Assembly (NCBI GenBank): GCA_003010405.1
Contig: PJLO01000008.1
Span: 1-64,000 of the forward strand
Direction: 5' to 3'
From: Acidobacteriota bacterium
Lineage (GTDB): Bacteria; Acidobacteriota; Terriglobia; Terriglobales; Acidobacteriaceae
DNA length: 64,000 nt
Shown here: piece by piece, positions 39,501-49,214 of the stretch
Layout of the letters: the number at the start of each line of letters is the position of its first letter
Position numbering within the stretch: the stretch's first letter is position 1
Program-made: the position numbers and the translations under genes
Notes under the pieces: model-generated
Told to the model about the DNA's origin: nothing
Databases searched by the model: none
What the model saw: only the letters and a program-made list of their open reading frames with translations

Positions 39501-40601
39501 TGGTATTCTCCCTTTTGTTTGTCTGTTCGTTTTGGTTTCCGGCTCCGGCTCAGAGAGTCCAGCTCGAGAAACCGCTTCGCCATTAACATCCCGGCGAACT
39601 TGCTCGACGTAACGCGCCATAGCCCACGCCAGTTCCATCACTCCGCTTCCGGTCACGGCGGAAATCTCGTAAAACTCGAGCCCCAGCTTGCGCGCGTACT
39701 GGCCCAGCTTTTTTACCTTGTCCGGATTCGCAGCGTCAGCCTTGCTGGCAACCACGATCATGGGCTTGCGTTCCAGTCCTGCTCCGAACCTGCTCAACTC
39801 GCGCAGGATTACATCGAAATCTTTCACAGGATCCGGTCTTCCGCTCGCATCCGAGCAATCGACCAGATGCACCAGACAGCGCGTGCGTTCAATATGCCTC
39901 AGGAACTGAGTGCCCAGTCCCGCGCCTTCGCTCGCGCCTTCAATCAATCCCGGAATGTCGGCCACCACATAACTGACGACATTCGGCATTTCACCCAGCG
40001 CCACCACCCCAAGATTCGGTTGCAGTGTCGTGAATGGATAATCCGCAATCTTCGGCCTTGCAGCCGAAATGCGTGAAATCAGCGTGGACTTTCCTACATT
40101 CGGATAACCCACCAGTCCTACATCGGCCAGCAGTTTTAATTCGAGCCGTAACCGAAGCTCTTGCCCCGGCTTTCCCGGCTCGTGCTCACGGGGAGCCTGG
40201 TGCGTCGGCGTGGCGAAGTTCTGGTTGCCACGTCCACCGCGTCCGCCCTTCGCGATCACGATGCTTTCATTCGGCTGCGCAAAATCATGGATCAGCTCGC
40301 CGGTCTCGTCGTTATAGACCATGGTTCCGACCGGAACTTTCAGCGTGACGCTGTTACCTTCCGCGCCCGTGCGGTTGGAGCCTTCTCCATGCCGTCCGCG
40401 CTGCGCCTTGTACTCGGGATTGAAGCGGAAATGTACAAGCGTGTTGTGTCTCTCGCTTGCTTCCATGATGACATCGCCGCCGCGTCCGCCATCTCCACCA
40501 CTCGGGCCTCCGCGAGGAACAAACTTTTCTCTGCGGAAGGCCATGCAGCCATTACCACCGGCTCCGGATGCGACTCGAATTTTTGCTTCATCAACGAACA
40601 T
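39240..40601 (-). CDS. obg: Obg/CgtA ribosome-assembly GTPase with histone-H1-like tail
   Basis: Protein of 453 residues. The Gly-rich Obg fold (1-158, [15 protein letters not shown] and [20 protein letters not shown]) is followed by the G domain: P-loop [12 protein letters not shown], switch [18 protein letters not shown] and SKAD. After about residue 350 there is no usual C-terminal domain but a linker and about 85 residues of Lys/Ala/Val/Pro repeats. Obg acts in 50S assembly and stress response. The tail begins at an internal Met with its own Shine-Dalgarno, listed separately. The gene order rplU-rpmA-obg-nadD-rsfS-rlmH is conserved. Confidence 0.93.
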   Translation of the reverse strand: MFVDEAKIRVASGAGGNGCMAFRREKFVPRGGPSGGDGGRGGDVIMEASERHNTLVHFRFNPEYKAQRGRHGEGSNRTGAEGNSVTLKVPVGTMVYNDETGELIHDFAQPNESIVIAKGGRGGRGNQNFATPTHQAPREHEPGKPGQELRLRLELKLLADVGLVGYPNVGKSTLISRISAARPKIADYPFTTLQPNLGVVALGEMPNVVSYVVADIPGLIEGASEGAGLGTQFLRHIERTRCLVHLVDCSDASGRPDPVKDFDVILRELSRFGAGLERKPMIVVASKADAANPDKVKKLGQYARKLGLEFYEISAVTGSGVMELAWAMARYVEQVRRDVNGEAVSRAGLSEPEPETKTNRQTKGRIPMAATKKAAAKKPAAKKAAVKKPAIKKAAVKKVAAKKTVKKPVAKKTAKPAAKKSAAKKVAAKKVAPKKVVAKKPAAKKTAKKAAAK

Positions 40602-41078
40602 CGATACTCGCGTCCTTATCTGAGCTATTTCACCACAACTGGTGCAAGAAACATAGATGAGAAATGATGATTGAAGTTAGATTTACATAAGTAAATCAAC
40701 TAAAAGTCGCTTTCCCAAAAGCTGCGAAGCGATTCAGACCTCCGCAATCGCCCATTTCACAAATATCCAATGCACGCCTTGCTCAACTTAGTATAGCCCT
40801 TGCATCCAGTATTCATGCACCTCTGCGGCGCAACACAATTCACCGTGCAGCGACTGTTTCGCGAATGCCAAATAGAGAAAAGACGCGCAGCACTGTGGTT
40901 AAGCTCGCTCCAGGAATTGCGAAGCGAACATGCGCCGGTCTGTTGCTAACAGCAGCAAACGGAAAAGGCAGAACAACAGGCGTGCACGAACACAGAAGCC
41001 GAAGCACCGCAAAAATCCGCTCGCGCAAAAGCTTTTCACCTATCGGTTCAATGGTCTTTTGTTGTTTCTCAGACGCAG
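40602..41078. other. Intergenic region between obg and rpmA
   Basis: About 480 nt without a convincing gene; frames on both strands are short and lack family features. It contains the inverted repeat at 40680-40697. Promoter elements for the obg operon are expected near 40602-40700 on the minus strand, and AAGGACG lies before the obg ATG. Confidence 0.5.
40680..40697. promoter_or_regulatory. 18-bp inverted repeat upstream of obg
   Basis: GATTTAC and GTAAATC are perfect 7-base arms around ATAA. It lies about 80 nt upstream of the obg ATG in the only AT-rich stretch of the gap, a typical operator position. The binding protein is unknown. Confidence 0.4.
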
Positions 41079-41106
41079 AAAGACCTCGCCCTGAGGCGAG
41101 GTCTTT
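41079..41106 (-). terminator. Terminator after rpmA
   Basis: AAAGACCTCGCC and GGCGAGGTCTTT form a perfect 12-bp stem with a CTGA loop. It lies 14 nt beyond the rpmA stop and separates rplU-rpmA from obg. Confidence 0.85.
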
Positions 41107-41120
41107 GCCGCTGAAACTTC

Positions 41121-41399
41121 TTATGCTTCCGCAACTGGCGTTGTGCCGAGCGGCTCGATAGCGACGAACTTGCCCATCTGTCCGCGATCGATAAACTTCA
41201 CTTTGCCGTCCATCTTGGCAAACAGCGTATCGTCCTTGCCGCGTCCAACGTTCAGGCCGGGCTTGATACGGGTGCCGCGCTGGCGAACAATGATCGTGCC
41301 GCCAGTGACGGTTTCTCCGGCGAAGGCTTTGACGCCAAGACGCTGCGCGTTTGAGTCGCGGCCGTTGCGGGATGTTCCTTGACCTTTTTTGTGTGCCAT
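41121..41399 (-). CDS. rpmA: 50S ribosomal protein L27
   Basis: Protein of 92 residues, starting [20 protein letters not shown], with [20 protein letters not shown] and the [12 protein letters not shown] end region. The N-terminus reaches the peptidyl-transferase centre. It begins directly with the mature-type sequence and has no Firmicutes-type cleavable leader. It lies 98 nt after rplU on the minus strand. Confidence 0.97.
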   Translation of the reverse strand: MAHKKGQGTSRNGRDSNAQRLGVKAFAGETVTGGTIIVRQRGTRIKPGLNVGRGKDDTLFAKMDGKVKFIDRGQMGKFVAIEPLGTTPVAEA

Positions 41400-41497
41400 A
41401 ACGAAATTCCTGTTCCTTCAGTCATTCGCTGCCAGAGCCGCGAACTGTGAAAATTACTAAGCTATGTTTCGCTGCGTCGGCGCGGCAGCCTCAAAGC

Positions 41498-41827
41498 CTA
41501 AACGGCAACCGCAGGAGCCTTGAATGTCTGGCCGCCTGCGCTGATTTCCGCAATGCGTACCTGGGTGAACGGCTGTCTGTGTCCGTTCAGTTTCTTGTAC
41601 TGCTTCTTGCGCTTAAAGTGGAAGACCAGAATCTTGTCGGCGCGGCCCTGTCCGAGGATCTCGCCAATTACCTTGGCATCCTCGGCTTTGGCAATCTTGC
41701 CTTCTTCGCCGCTAACTGCCAGGACTTCGAATTCAATGTTCTGGTCGCTGGACGTCTTTTCAATCTTAATGACGTCACCGGGAGCGACACGATACTGCTT
41801 ACCGCCAGCGCGGATCACCGCGTACAT
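41498..41827 (-). CDS. rplU: 50S ribosomal protein L21
   Basis: Protein of 109 residues: MYAVIRAGGKQYRVAPGDVI, the EVLAVSGEEGKIA segment and the conserved VFHFKRKKQYKKLNGHRQPF that binds 23S rRNA, then FTQVRIAEI. AATGGAGGC-type purine-rich sequence (TTATGGAGGCATTGCT) lies before the ATG. The 264 nt upstream, to the TSUP gene, hold a GCCTC/GAGGC hairpin near 41991-42004 that may belong to an rplU leader. Confidence 0.97.
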   Translation of the reverse strand: MYAVIRAGGKQYRVAPGDVIKIEKTSSDQNIEFEVLAVSGEEGKIAKAEDAKVIGEILGQGRADKILVFHFKRKKQYKKLNGHRQPFTQVRIAEISAGGQTFKAPAVAV

Positions 41828-42091
41828 AGCAATGCCTCCATAAATCTTCTCTCCATCGGAGGCACCACTACAAAGGGTAGGCCGATGGAGTTACTCGCAA
41901 TCAACTCTGTGCGCTTGCACTTCCTCGCGGGTCGAAAGACCGCAGGCAGATCCGGTGAACTATGCTGCAACACCGGGCCTGATGCGAGGTGCCTCTGACG
42001 AGGCGAAGCACTACAGGCAAACCACAAGATTTTAGCGTTTTCCTCAGCCCAAGGTCAAACGCTTCAGGAATTCCGCTTTTCAAAGGCTTTT

Positions 42092-42859
42092 TTAGGACCT
42101 TTGCCGTAGAAAAAAGTAAGCAGACATGCCGGCGCCGATCGCAATTACAATCCAGCGCACGTGCTCATGCTTCATCTTCTGCGCCAGATGCGCGCCGTAG
42201 TAGCCGCCAAGCAGCGCCCCGGCCACCATAACGCCCGCATGTTTCCAGTAGATTACACTTCGACTGATGAACGCCAGCAGCGCGATTCCGTTACACGTGG
42301 CAGCCTGTACGGTTTTGTAGGCATTGATGCGGTGAATGTGATGGATACCTAGCAATGCCAGCAGTGCCATCATCAGAATCCCGGCTCCAGCACCGAAGTA
42401 GCCGATGTAGAACGCCACGAAAAACTGTGCCGTTGCGCCCCCAGCGGTGGAAAGCGCCGCCTCTCCCTGTGGACGTACAGCCGCCGTGATCTTACGGCTG
42501 AACGCAAACAGCAGGGTCGCCGTCAGCAGCAGGTAGGGAATCAGACCCAGAAACGTCTGCTGCGGAGTCAGCAGCAGTGTCACGGCTCCAAGCACTCCGC
42601 CCACGCATCCGGTCGCGAGCAGGGGACCGAGCACGTGCCGCGCTTCGGCACCGCGCAACTCCCTGCGGTAACCTCCAATGCTCCCCAGCATCCCCGGAAA
42701 CAGGGCCATCGTGTTCGTGGCATTCGCCTGGATCGGCGGCACACCCATCAGGAGCAGCATCGGAAAACTGAGAAAACTGCCGCCGCCCGCTACCGCGTTT
42801 ATCGCGCCGCTCACCACGGCCACTCCGAACAGCAACCCTGCTTGCTGTAATGTCAGCAT
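42092..42859 (-). CDS. TSUP-family transporter (TauE/SafE)
   Basis: Inner-membrane protein of 255 residues with about eight hydrophobic helices in two related halves. It shows the family motifs GAINAVAGGGSFLSFPMLLL (half one) and FYIGYFGAGAGILMMALLAL (half two), and NATNTMALFPG. TSUP proteins export sulfite, sulfoacetate or other sulfonates and related anions. The substrate here is unknown. It stands alone upstream of rplU on the same strand. Confidence 0.88.
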   Translation of the reverse strand: MLTLQQAGLLFGVAVVSGAINAVAGGGSFLSFPMLLLMGVPPIQANATNTMALFPGMLGSIGGYRRELRGAEARHVLGPLLATGCVGGVLGAVTLLLTPQQTFLGLIPYLLLTATLLFAFSRKITAAVRPQGEAALSTAGGATAQFFVAFYIGYFGAGAGILMMALLALLGIHHIHRINAYKTVQAATCNGIALLAFISRSVIYWKHAGVMVAGALLGGYYGAHLAQKMKHEHVRWIVIAIGAGMSAYFFLRQRS

Positions 42860-42914
42860 TCCACAATTCTAAGCGCGCCTGTCATCGACTCACTACACTT
42901 CGCGGAAAGGAAAA

Positions 42915-42931
42915 GGCCGCACCGGGCGGCC
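42915..42931 (-). terminator. Terminator after the Ig-like protein gene
   Basis: GGCCGC pairs with GCGGCC, followed on the minus strand by TTTTCCTTTCC. It lies 26 nt beyond the stop at 42957. Confidence 0.65.
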
Positions 42932-42956
42932 CTCGCAAAAAATCTCAATCGCCTGT

Positions 42957-43919
42957 CTAATTTACGTTCACGTTCCCATACGTCTCATAGAGCTTCCCGG
43001 CGGTGTCCCAGGCCAGAATCACAATAAAATGCGAGCCCTTCGTGGTGTTCACCTCTGCCGTAATCCCCGGCCCCGCCGATTGCTGCACCTTCACCCCGTT
43101 CAGGTACACAATCATCTTCGTTATCGGTTTTGGATTCCCGGTAACCTCGGCCTGCACCCGGAAGCTGGTCCCCACGTCCGCCGCCAGACTCTCGCCCATG
43201 CCGCTCGGGCTGACGACCGTAATCCCCGGCCTGCAAGCTCCCGTCTTCGGATTGCAGTCAAGGTTGTAGAAGGTGTAAAAGCGGCGCGTTAGCGTGCTTG
43301 TCACTCCTTGCGCATTCACTGCACTGATCACGAGTGTGTGGCTGCCGGCGGGTGCGAACGCGCCCGTTTGCAGAGGAGCCGAGGCCGGCTGTCCGGTTTG
43401 CGCTGAACTGATCAACGCTTTTCCGTCCAGCGTGACTGTCCATCTCTTTACTCCCACAGCGAATGCGGCTGAGATCGGCACCCCGGTCTCTGGCTGATAA
43501 CTTCCCGCCGAGGGTGAGCACAGCGTAATCGTCGAGCCTCCGCGCGCACAAACACCCACGCCAAAACCTGTAACCGTAAAGCTGGACTTAGCCTGATAAA
43601 GCTTCCCGTTGGCATCCCAGGCGTTCACTGTGATGCTGTGGAACCCGTTCTTAATCGCGAAATCAACCAGCTTTCCGGGCAGAAAATCCAAACTGTCTAC
43701 CTTCACGTTGCCGTCGTAAACAGATAAATGGGTGATAGCCACCCCTCCCGAGTTTGCCGCCAGCTCAATTGTCGCGGGATAGAGTACGGTCGAGCCCTTG
43801 GAAGGAAAGCACATAATCAACCCGCTCTGCGTGGGAGCAGCACACTCGGCATGCGCCGCAACAGCCAAGACGGCGACACCCGCAAGGCATAGAACCAAAT
43901 GAAAGACGCGGTTTAACAT
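42957..43919 (-). CDS. Secreted Ig-like repeat protein A
   Basis: Protein of about 320 residues with a signal peptide (LNRVFHLVLCLAGVAVLAVA, then AHAECAAP). Three Ig-like beta-sandwich modules of 85-100 residues follow. The first and third end in a shared signature, HSITVNAWDANGKLYQAKSS and HFIVILAWDTAGKLYETYG. Six Cys are spread over the chain. ATG at 43919 is used because the signal peptide starts there; the frame is open to 44078. The domain type resembles the surface-exposed Ig-like proteins common in Acidobacteria. Its function is unknown. A related protein lies at 51237-52055. Confidence 0.75.
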   Translation of the reverse strand: MLNRVFHLVLCLAGVAVLAVAAHAECAAPTQSGLIMCFPSKGSTVLYPATIELAANSGGVAITHLSVYDGNVKVDSLDFLPGKLVDFAIKNGFHSITVNAWDANGKLYQAKSSFTVTGFGVGVCARGGSTITLCSPSAGSYQPETGVPISAAFAVGVKRWTVTLDGKALISSAQTGQPASAPLQTGAFAPAGSHTLVISAVNAQGVTSTLTRRFYTFYNLDCNPKTGACRPGITVVSPSGMGESLAADVGTSFRVQAEVTGNPKPITKMIVYLNGVKVQQSAGPGITAEVNTTKGSHFIVILAWDTAGKLYETYGNVNVN

Positions 43920-44164
43920 AGCTGTTCCAACCCTCGCAGATGTGCTCGCGTCCTGTGCTGGTGCAATTCGGAATCCATAGATCAATGCCACTTTTGGCCC
44001 GTAAAATCGCTGGGTCCAGCAAGGGAAAGTTGAACTCGAAAGATGAACCTTTCCATTTCTCGGTAGCAAAGTGCTCAATTGCGGCTTTCTTCAAGGATGC
44101 GGGCCATCCGAATTGAAAATCCCCCCAAAGTAGCGCTATCAAGGGTTTTCAGCGCCTACACAAA

Positions 44165-44186
44165 GGGGAGCGCCGAAGCGCTCCCC
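44165..44186 (-). terminator. Terminator after gyrA
   Basis: GGGGAGCGC and GCGCTCCCC form a 9-bp stem. On the minus strand the loop is the stable tetraloop TTCG, followed by TTTGTG. It lies 25 nt beyond the gyrA stop. Confidence 0.85.
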
Positions 44187-44210
44187 TCATGTTCATTTAC
44201 TTAATTTTTC

Positions 44211-46856
44211 CTACGTCAGCGGCAGACTCGGTTCGTCGCCGTTGCCATTTCCATTGGCTTCTTCCTTGGGCAAAACCACGGCTGCTGCTACGCGATCGTC
44301 GCCTTCCAGTTGCAGCAGCTTCACTCCCTGTGTTGCTCTTCCTGCCTCGCGAATCGTATCGGTGCCCATGCGAATAATCTTGCCGAACTGGCTGATCAGC
44401 ATGGCCTCGCTCTCTTCGCTCACCAGCAGAATCGCAACCACCTTACCGTTTTTTGCCGTAGTCTTCAGGTTGATCACGCCCTTGGCGCCGCGTCCTGTCA
44501 GACGGTAGCTGTCCACCTGAGTACGCTTTCCGTAGCCGTTTTCAGAAATCGTGAGGATCAGGTTCGGTGTTGGATCGCCTTCCTCGTCCTGTTTATTCTT
44601 CTTTCGGCTCTTGTGCTCGGCCTCTGTCGGCGTGTTCTTCGGAGTTACAACCATCCCGACAATGTAGTCCTTCTCCGCCAGGTGCATACCCCGTACGCCA
44701 TAAGCAGGACGTCCCATCGAGCGCACGTCCTGTTCGTCGAAACGCACCGCCATGCCAAGATGCGTGGCCAGCAGGATGTACTGCTCTCCATCCGTCACCT
44801 GCGCCGAAACCAGTTCGTCGTCCTTGTCGATTCCGATAGCGATAATGCCGCGCGACATCACGTTCGAAAAGTCCTTTAGCGGAGTCTTCTTCACCGTGCC
44901 CTTGCGCGTGGCAAAGAAGATGAACTTTCCCTCTTCCTCAAGATCAGTCACGCAAAGGAAGGCCCGAACCGTTTCTCCCGGTTGCAGGTTCACAAGGTTT
45001 CCGATGTGCTTGCCCTTTCCTGCTGCGCTCACGTCAGGAATCTCGTAGACCTTCAGCCAGTACACGCGTCCTGTGTTCGTGAAGATCAGGATGAAGTTGT
45101 GCGTGGTCGCTGCGATCATGTGCTCCACGAAATCCTCTTCACGTGTGCTCATGCCCTTGCGGCCGGTGCCTCCGCGCCGCTGCTGCCGGTAGGTGGAAAC
45201 GTTTGTGCGCTTCAGATAGCCCGCGTGGCTCACCGTGACCGCCACCTGCTCGTCGGCAATCAAGTCTTCCAGTTGCAGCTCTTTGGCTTCGTCCTGAATG
45301 ATTGTGCGGCGCTCGTCGCCGTAGTCTTTGCGGATCTGTTTCAGCTCCGCCACAATCACCGAGCGCAGTTTCTGCTCCGATCCCAGAATGGACTCATACT
45401 CGGCAATCCGCTCGCGCTGTTCCTTCAACTCGTTCAGAATCTCGTCGATGGATAGCCGCGTCAGCCTGTGTAATTGAAGCTCAAGGATGGCGTCGGCCTG
45501 TTTTGTGCTGAACGGTTTTTCCGGATCGGCCTTCGGGAACTCTCCCGTCAGATTGATCGTGATCGATTTTCCGCCGAAATAATTCACCAGGTTGTCGCGA
45601 GCTTCGCTGCGATTCTGGCTGCCGCGAATAATTGCAATCACATGATCGAGATGATCCAGAGCCTTCTGGTAGCCCTCAAGAATGTGCTCGCGATCCTTAG
45701 CCTTCTGCAGCAGGAACGCCGTGCGCCGGCGAATCACATCGACGCGGTGGTCGATGAAGTGCTGCAGCGCCTGCACCAGTCCCATCTCGCGCGGCTGGCC
45801 GTTGACCACGGCCAGGAAGATCATGCTGAAGCTCTCCTGCATCTGCGTGTGCTTATAGAGCTGATTTAGTACGATCTCCGGCTGCGATCCGCGCTTCAGC
45901 TCGATGACGATGCGCATTCCATCGCGGTCGCTTTCGTCACGGATATCGCTGATTTCTTCTATCGTCTTTTCGTTCACCAGGTCGGCGATGCGCTCGATCA
46001 ACCGCGCCTTGTTCACCTGGTAAGGAATCTCTGTGACGATAATCGCCTCGCGTTCCTTCGTCAGGTTCTCGCGCTTAACCTTGGCGCGCATCAGGAATCG
46101 CCCGCGCCCTGTTCTGTATGCCTCGTGCAGCCCTTTGCGTCCGTGGATGAACCCTGCGGTAGGGAAGTCCGGCCCCTGCACGATCTTCAAAATCTCATCA
46201 AGCTGAGTGTTGGGTTTCTCCACTAACAGAATTGCTGCCGTAATGATCTCGGTCAGATTGTGCGGAGGAATGTTGGTGGCCATGCCCACGGCAATTCCGT
46301 TCGAGCCATTGATCAGCAGCGTCGGTATCCGCGAAGGCAGCACTGTGGGTTCGGCTGTCGAGTCGTCAAAGTTAGCGACGAAATCCACTGTGTCCTTGTC
46401 GATGTCGGCCAGCAACTCGGCGGCAATCGCCGTCAGGCGAGCTTCCGTGTATCGGTAGGCCGCCGGTGGATCGCCATCAACCGAGCCGAAGTTCCCCTGT
46501 CCGTCCACTAAGGGATAGCGCAGAGAGAAATCCTGCGCCATGCGCACCATGGCGTCATAAACCGAGGAGTCGCCGTGGGGGTGATACTTACCAAGCACTT
46601 CGCCGACAACCTTGGCGCACTTTACGTGCTTTTTGTTGTGCAGCAGTCCCATGTCGTGCATCGCGTAGAGAATGCGCCGATGCACCGGCTTCAGTCCGTC
46701 GCGGATATCCGGCAACGCGCGGCCAATGATGACCGACATCGAGTAGTCGAGATACGACCGCCGCATCTCCTCTTCAATGTTGATCGGCTGCACGTTCATC
46801 GGAGGACCACCGCCGCCTTCCAGCGGAAGCTTTGGGGTGTTAGTGTCTTCTGCCAT
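44211..46856 (-). CDS. gyrA: DNA gyrase subunit A
   Basis: Protein of 881 residues. The breakage-reunion domain has the catalytic Tyr136 in YRYTEARL and the quinolone-determining region [18 protein letters not shown] with Ser97 and Asp101 at the positions of E. coli Ser83 and Asp87. The C-terminal beta-pinwheel contains the GyrA box [10 protein letters not shown], which marks gyrase rather than topoisomerase IV. The C-terminus ends in an Asn/Gly linker and an acidic tail. With GyrB it supercoils DNA. It is transcribed opposite to gyrB. Wild-type-like residues at both quinolone positions suggest no target mutation there. Confidence 0.97.
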   Translation of the reverse strand: MAEDTNTPKLPLEGGGGPPMNVQPINIEEEMRRSYLDYSMSVIIGRALPDIRDGLKPVHRRILYAMHDMGLLHNKKHVKCAKVVGEVLGKYHPHGDSSVYDAMVRMAQDFSLRYPLVDGQGNFGSVDGDPPAAYRYTEARLTAIAAELLADIDKDTVDFVANFDDSTAEPTVLPSRIPTLLINGSNGIAVGMATNIPPHNLTEIITAAILLVEKPNTQLDEILKIVQGPDFPTAGFIHGRKGLHEAYRTGRGRFLMRAKVKRENLTKEREAIIVTEIPYQVNKARLIERIADLVNEKTIEEISDIRDESDRDGMRIVIELKRGSQPEIVLNQLYKHTQMQESFSMIFLAVVNGQPREMGLVQALQHFIDHRVDVIRRRTAFLLQKAKDREHILEGYQKALDHLDHVIAIIRGSQNRSEARDNLVNYFGGKSITINLTGEFPKADPEKPFSTKQADAILELQLHRLTRLSIDEILNELKEQRERIAEYESILGSEQKLRSVIVAELKQIRKDYGDERRTIIQDEAKELQLEDLIADEQVAVTVSHAGYLKRTNVSTYRQQRRGGTGRKGMSTREEDFVEHMIAATTHNFILIFTNTGRVYWLKVYEIPDVSAAGKGKHIGNLVNLQPGETVRAFLCVTDLEEEGKFIFFATRKGTVKKTPLKDFSNVMSRGIIAIGIDKDDELVSAQVTDGEQYILLATHLGMAVRFDEQDVRSMGRPAYGVRGMHLAEKDYIVGMVVTPKNTPTEAEHKSRKKNKQDEEGDPTPNLILTISENGYGKRTQVDSYRLTGRGAKGVINLKTTAKNGKVVAILLVSEESEAMLISQFGKIIRMGTDTIREAGRATQGVKLLQLEGDDRVAAAVVLPKEEANGNGNGDEPSLPLT

Positions 46857-47571
46857 GTAATTCTGAATACCTTCCAGCGTGCTGAGGAGCCTGTGCTGTT
46901 CCCAAACACGCGTTCAATCTCTGCGGGTGCCTTCCTTGCGCGCGTCTCTTGCGTCCAAGATGGCTACTCGAGCTTGTCGCTGCTCTCACTGTTGCTCGTG
47001 TTTTCGGAGTGTCTACACCTTAAGATTTCCCAACTCTCACCTCATTTTTTTTGAGGCTAACGTGGGACGCGATCCGCCACGCGCAGAGCATAACTTTTCT
47101 CAGCAGCAACCCTGTTTTCCTTCTGCGTTGAACGGAATTTCACTCGGCAGCGGCCTGTTCGTGACCCGCTTTGACGCTGTTAACTATCTGCACGGTAGGA
47201 AATTAGCCACTGAGAAGCACAGATCATTATAACACGCGGGTACTGTTGTTACGGTCTTCACGTGAAGGGTAAAAGACATCATTACAATAATTTACAGAGT
47301 TCTCAATCATCTTTCGCGGATCGTCGGCTGGAGCTGTTGTCTAACTCGAACAGTTATCGAAAAGCTGATGTGCTCCCAGTTTTGTAGGGAGCAAAACCGA
47401 CAGCAATTCTCATGAAACATTTTTCAGTCATCCAGGGCCAGCAGGCGTCAGCAGCCTTGGAATTGTTCTGGACCCTGTCCAGGGAGGACAACCCGCTTGT
47501 TCAATTTTACTGTCGAACCGTCAACCCGATTAACAAGCGGCCCCAATTTCGAAAGGAAGGAAAGGACAGAC
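46857..47571. other. Divergent gap between gyrA and the beta-barrel gene
   Basis: 715 nt without a convincing gene. A TATAAT on the minus strand (47226-47231) is a plausible gyrA promoter and would give a leader of about 360 nt. Within that leader CTCA and TGAG flank a run of T at about 47041-47055. GCTCCC and GGGAGC pair across 9 bases at 47372-47392, between the two genes. Confidence 0.45.
47226..47231 (-). promoter_or_regulatory. Probable gyrA -10 box
   Basis: TATAAT on the minus strand with a weak -35 about 18 bp upstream (ACCGTA). It predicts an unusually long 5' leader of about 360 nt for gyrA. No better -10 was seen closer to the start. Confidence 0.4.
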
Positions 47572-48174
47572 ATGAAGAGAATACTCTGCACGCTCATCGC
47601 CTTGTTTGGATTGTCACTCACAGCCTACTCGAGCGACATACCAACACCCAACCCTGAAGTTGGGTTCGGATACACATACATCAGCGGCAACCAAGGCTTG
47701 AATGGCTTCAATGTCTCTGCTGCAGCACTGTTCTCACGACGGATCGCAGTCGCCTTCGATTACGATACCGCGTGGGACACGTCTTCTCTTGGGGCATTCA
47801 CAGGTACACCAATAGGACAGGTTGTCTCCAAGGCTCACCTTCAGAACGTCCTGATAGGTCCACGAGTCTATTTTCCCGGGCTGATCAAAACCAGTAACCA
47901 GAAAGTGAAACGACTCCACCCATTTGCGGAATTAGAATTTGGAGGCTCCGATCTGGGTTCAAGCCTTGATGTCAGGAACTTGGATACGCATATTCATTCC
48001 TCGGAAACCGTCTTTGCATGGATGCTGGGTGGTGGAGCCGATTACAGGTTGGGGGACCATTGGGCAGCTCGCGGCCGAATGGATCTCCTTCGGACCCACT
48101 TCGTCAATGAAGGGCAGAGCCGTTTTCGGCTGGTGCTTGGTATTGCCTACACCTTCAAGGCAAGGGAATACTAG
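47572..48174 (+). CDS. Small outer-membrane beta-barrel protein
   Basis: Protein of 200 residues with a signal peptide (KRILCTLIALFGLSLTAYSS). Alternating hydrophobic/polar strands follow, ending in an aromatic-rich last strand (RFRLVLGIAYTFKAREY), typical of an OmpA-type eight-stranded barrel. ATG at 47572 has GGAAGGAAAGGA upstream, and the frame is open to 47497. No peptidoglycan-binding domain is present. It probably sits in the outer membrane; the ligand is unknown. It converges with accD, sharing a hairpin. Confidence 0.75.
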   Translation: MKRILCTLIALFGLSLTAYSSDIPTPNPEVGFGYTYISGNQGLNGFNVSAAALFSRRIAVAFDYDTAWDTSSLGAFTGTPIGQVVSKAHLQNVLIGPRVYFPGLIKTSNQKVKRLHPFAELEFGGSDLGSSLDVRNLDTHIHSSETVFAWMLGGGADYRLGDHWAARGRMDLLRTHFVNEGQSRFRLVLGIAYTFKAREY

Positions 48175-48188
48175 TCTTGGCTGTTGCC

Positions 48189-48221
48189 GGCGTAAGTAGC
48201 TTTTTAAAGCAGCTTTACGCC
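48189..48221. terminator. Shared hairpin between convergent genes
   Basis: GGCGTAA and TTTACGCC form inverted arms around AT-rich sequence with an inner AGCT/AGC pairing. It includes the accD stop codon and lies 15 nt beyond the beta-barrel gene, so it may end both convergent transcripts. Confidence 0.55.
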
Positions 48222-49057
48222 GTCATCCAGTCCAGCGCCCTCGCAACGTAGCTCTTCATGTCGCGCCGATGTACCACTGCGTCGAGGAACCCTCTTTGCA
48301 CGAGGAACTCACTGCGCTGGAAGCCTTGCGGTAGCTTCTGACGAATTGTCTGTTCGATCACTCGCGGACCTGCGAATCCGATCAGCGCGCCCGGCTCGGC
48401 GATATTCAAATCGCCCAGCATCGCAAAGCTCGCCGTCACTCCGCCTGTCGTCGGGTCGGTCAGCACGGAAATGTACGGAACCTTGGCGTCGTCCAGTTTT
48501 CCCAGTGCCGCGGAAACCCTCGCCATCATCATCAGCGAGATCGTGCCCTCCATCATGCGCGCCCCGCCCGTGGCCGAAAACACCAGCAGCGGAAGCCGCA
48601 TCTTCAGTGCTCTTTCCACCGCTCGCGTAATCGTTTCACCCACAACGCAGCCCATGCTGCCGCCGATGAACTGATACTCCATTGCCGAGACGATCACCTC
48701 GCGTCCGTTGATCTTGCCGTGCGCGTTCACGATTGCGTCATTGCGCCCGGTCAATTTTTGCGCCGCCTTCAGCCTTCCCTTGTAGGGCTTCAGGTCGGCG
48801 AACTCCAATGGATCGGTCGTCACCAGGTTACCGTCTTCTTCAACGTACTTGCCGTCGTCAAACAGGTATCCTAGTCGCGTACGCGTGTCGATGCGGAAGT
48901 GCTTGTCGCACTTCGTGCAGACGTGGAAATTCGCTTCCAGATCTTTCTTCCAGATAATCTGTCGGCACTGGTCGCACTTGACCCAGAGCCCTTCTGTGCG
49001 AACTTTGCGCTCACCACTCGTATCCAGTTCCTTCGATTCCCGTTTAAACCAGCTCAT
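48215..49057 (-). CDS. accD: Acetyl-CoA carboxylase carboxyltransferase subunit beta
   Basis: Protein of 280 residues. It has an N-terminal zinc ribbon (CDQCRQIIWKKDL and CTKCDKHF), then the crotonase-like carboxyltransferase core with MEYQFIGGSMGCVVGE, SATGGARMMEG and GGVTASFAMLGD. With AccA it transfers CO2 from carboxybiotin to acetyl-CoA. ATG at 49057 gives the family start MSWFKRES; the frame extends to 49114. It is the first gene on its strand after cobO, 157 nt away. accA is not in the window. Confidence 0.95.
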   Translation of the reverse strand: MSWFKRESKELDTSGERKVRTEGLWVKCDQCRQIIWKKDLEANFHVCTKCDKHFRIDTRTRLGYLFDDGKYVEEDGNLVTTDPLEFADLKPYKGRLKAAQKLTGRNDAIVNAHGKINGREVIVSAMEYQFIGGSMGCVVGETITRAVERALKMRLPLLVFSATGGARMMEGTISLMMMARVSAALGKLDDAKVPYISVLTDPTTGGVTASFAMLGDLNIAEPGALIGFAGPRVIEQTIRQKLPQGFQRSEFLVQRGFLDAVVHRRDMKSYVARALDWMTA

Positions 49058-49214
49058 ACGTTCTCTTTCAAAAATACATTCATGAGAGTCTGCCGGCGCA
49101 ATCTCCGGCAGCATAGAGACCTAGTGCAAAGGCGAAGTGTTGTTGACGGTCCAGATCGGGGAACGGCGTCTGTTATGGTTAGCCTTGGGGGATCAACCGC
49201 TCCCTTGCGCTTGC

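Noticed and set aside
39259..39612. Phe/Ala-rich membrane-like frame on the plus strand opposite the obg tail
   Set aside because: The pattern [12 protein letters not shown] is the antisense of the Lys/Ala repeat codons; a similar mirror lies opposite the rsfS tail.
47030..47076. Possible degenerate REP-like copy in the gyrA leader (GGCTAACGTGGGACGC)
   Set aside because: It resembles only the right arm and tail. The matching left arm and the GGTGCCCC head are missing, so it was not listed as a repeat.
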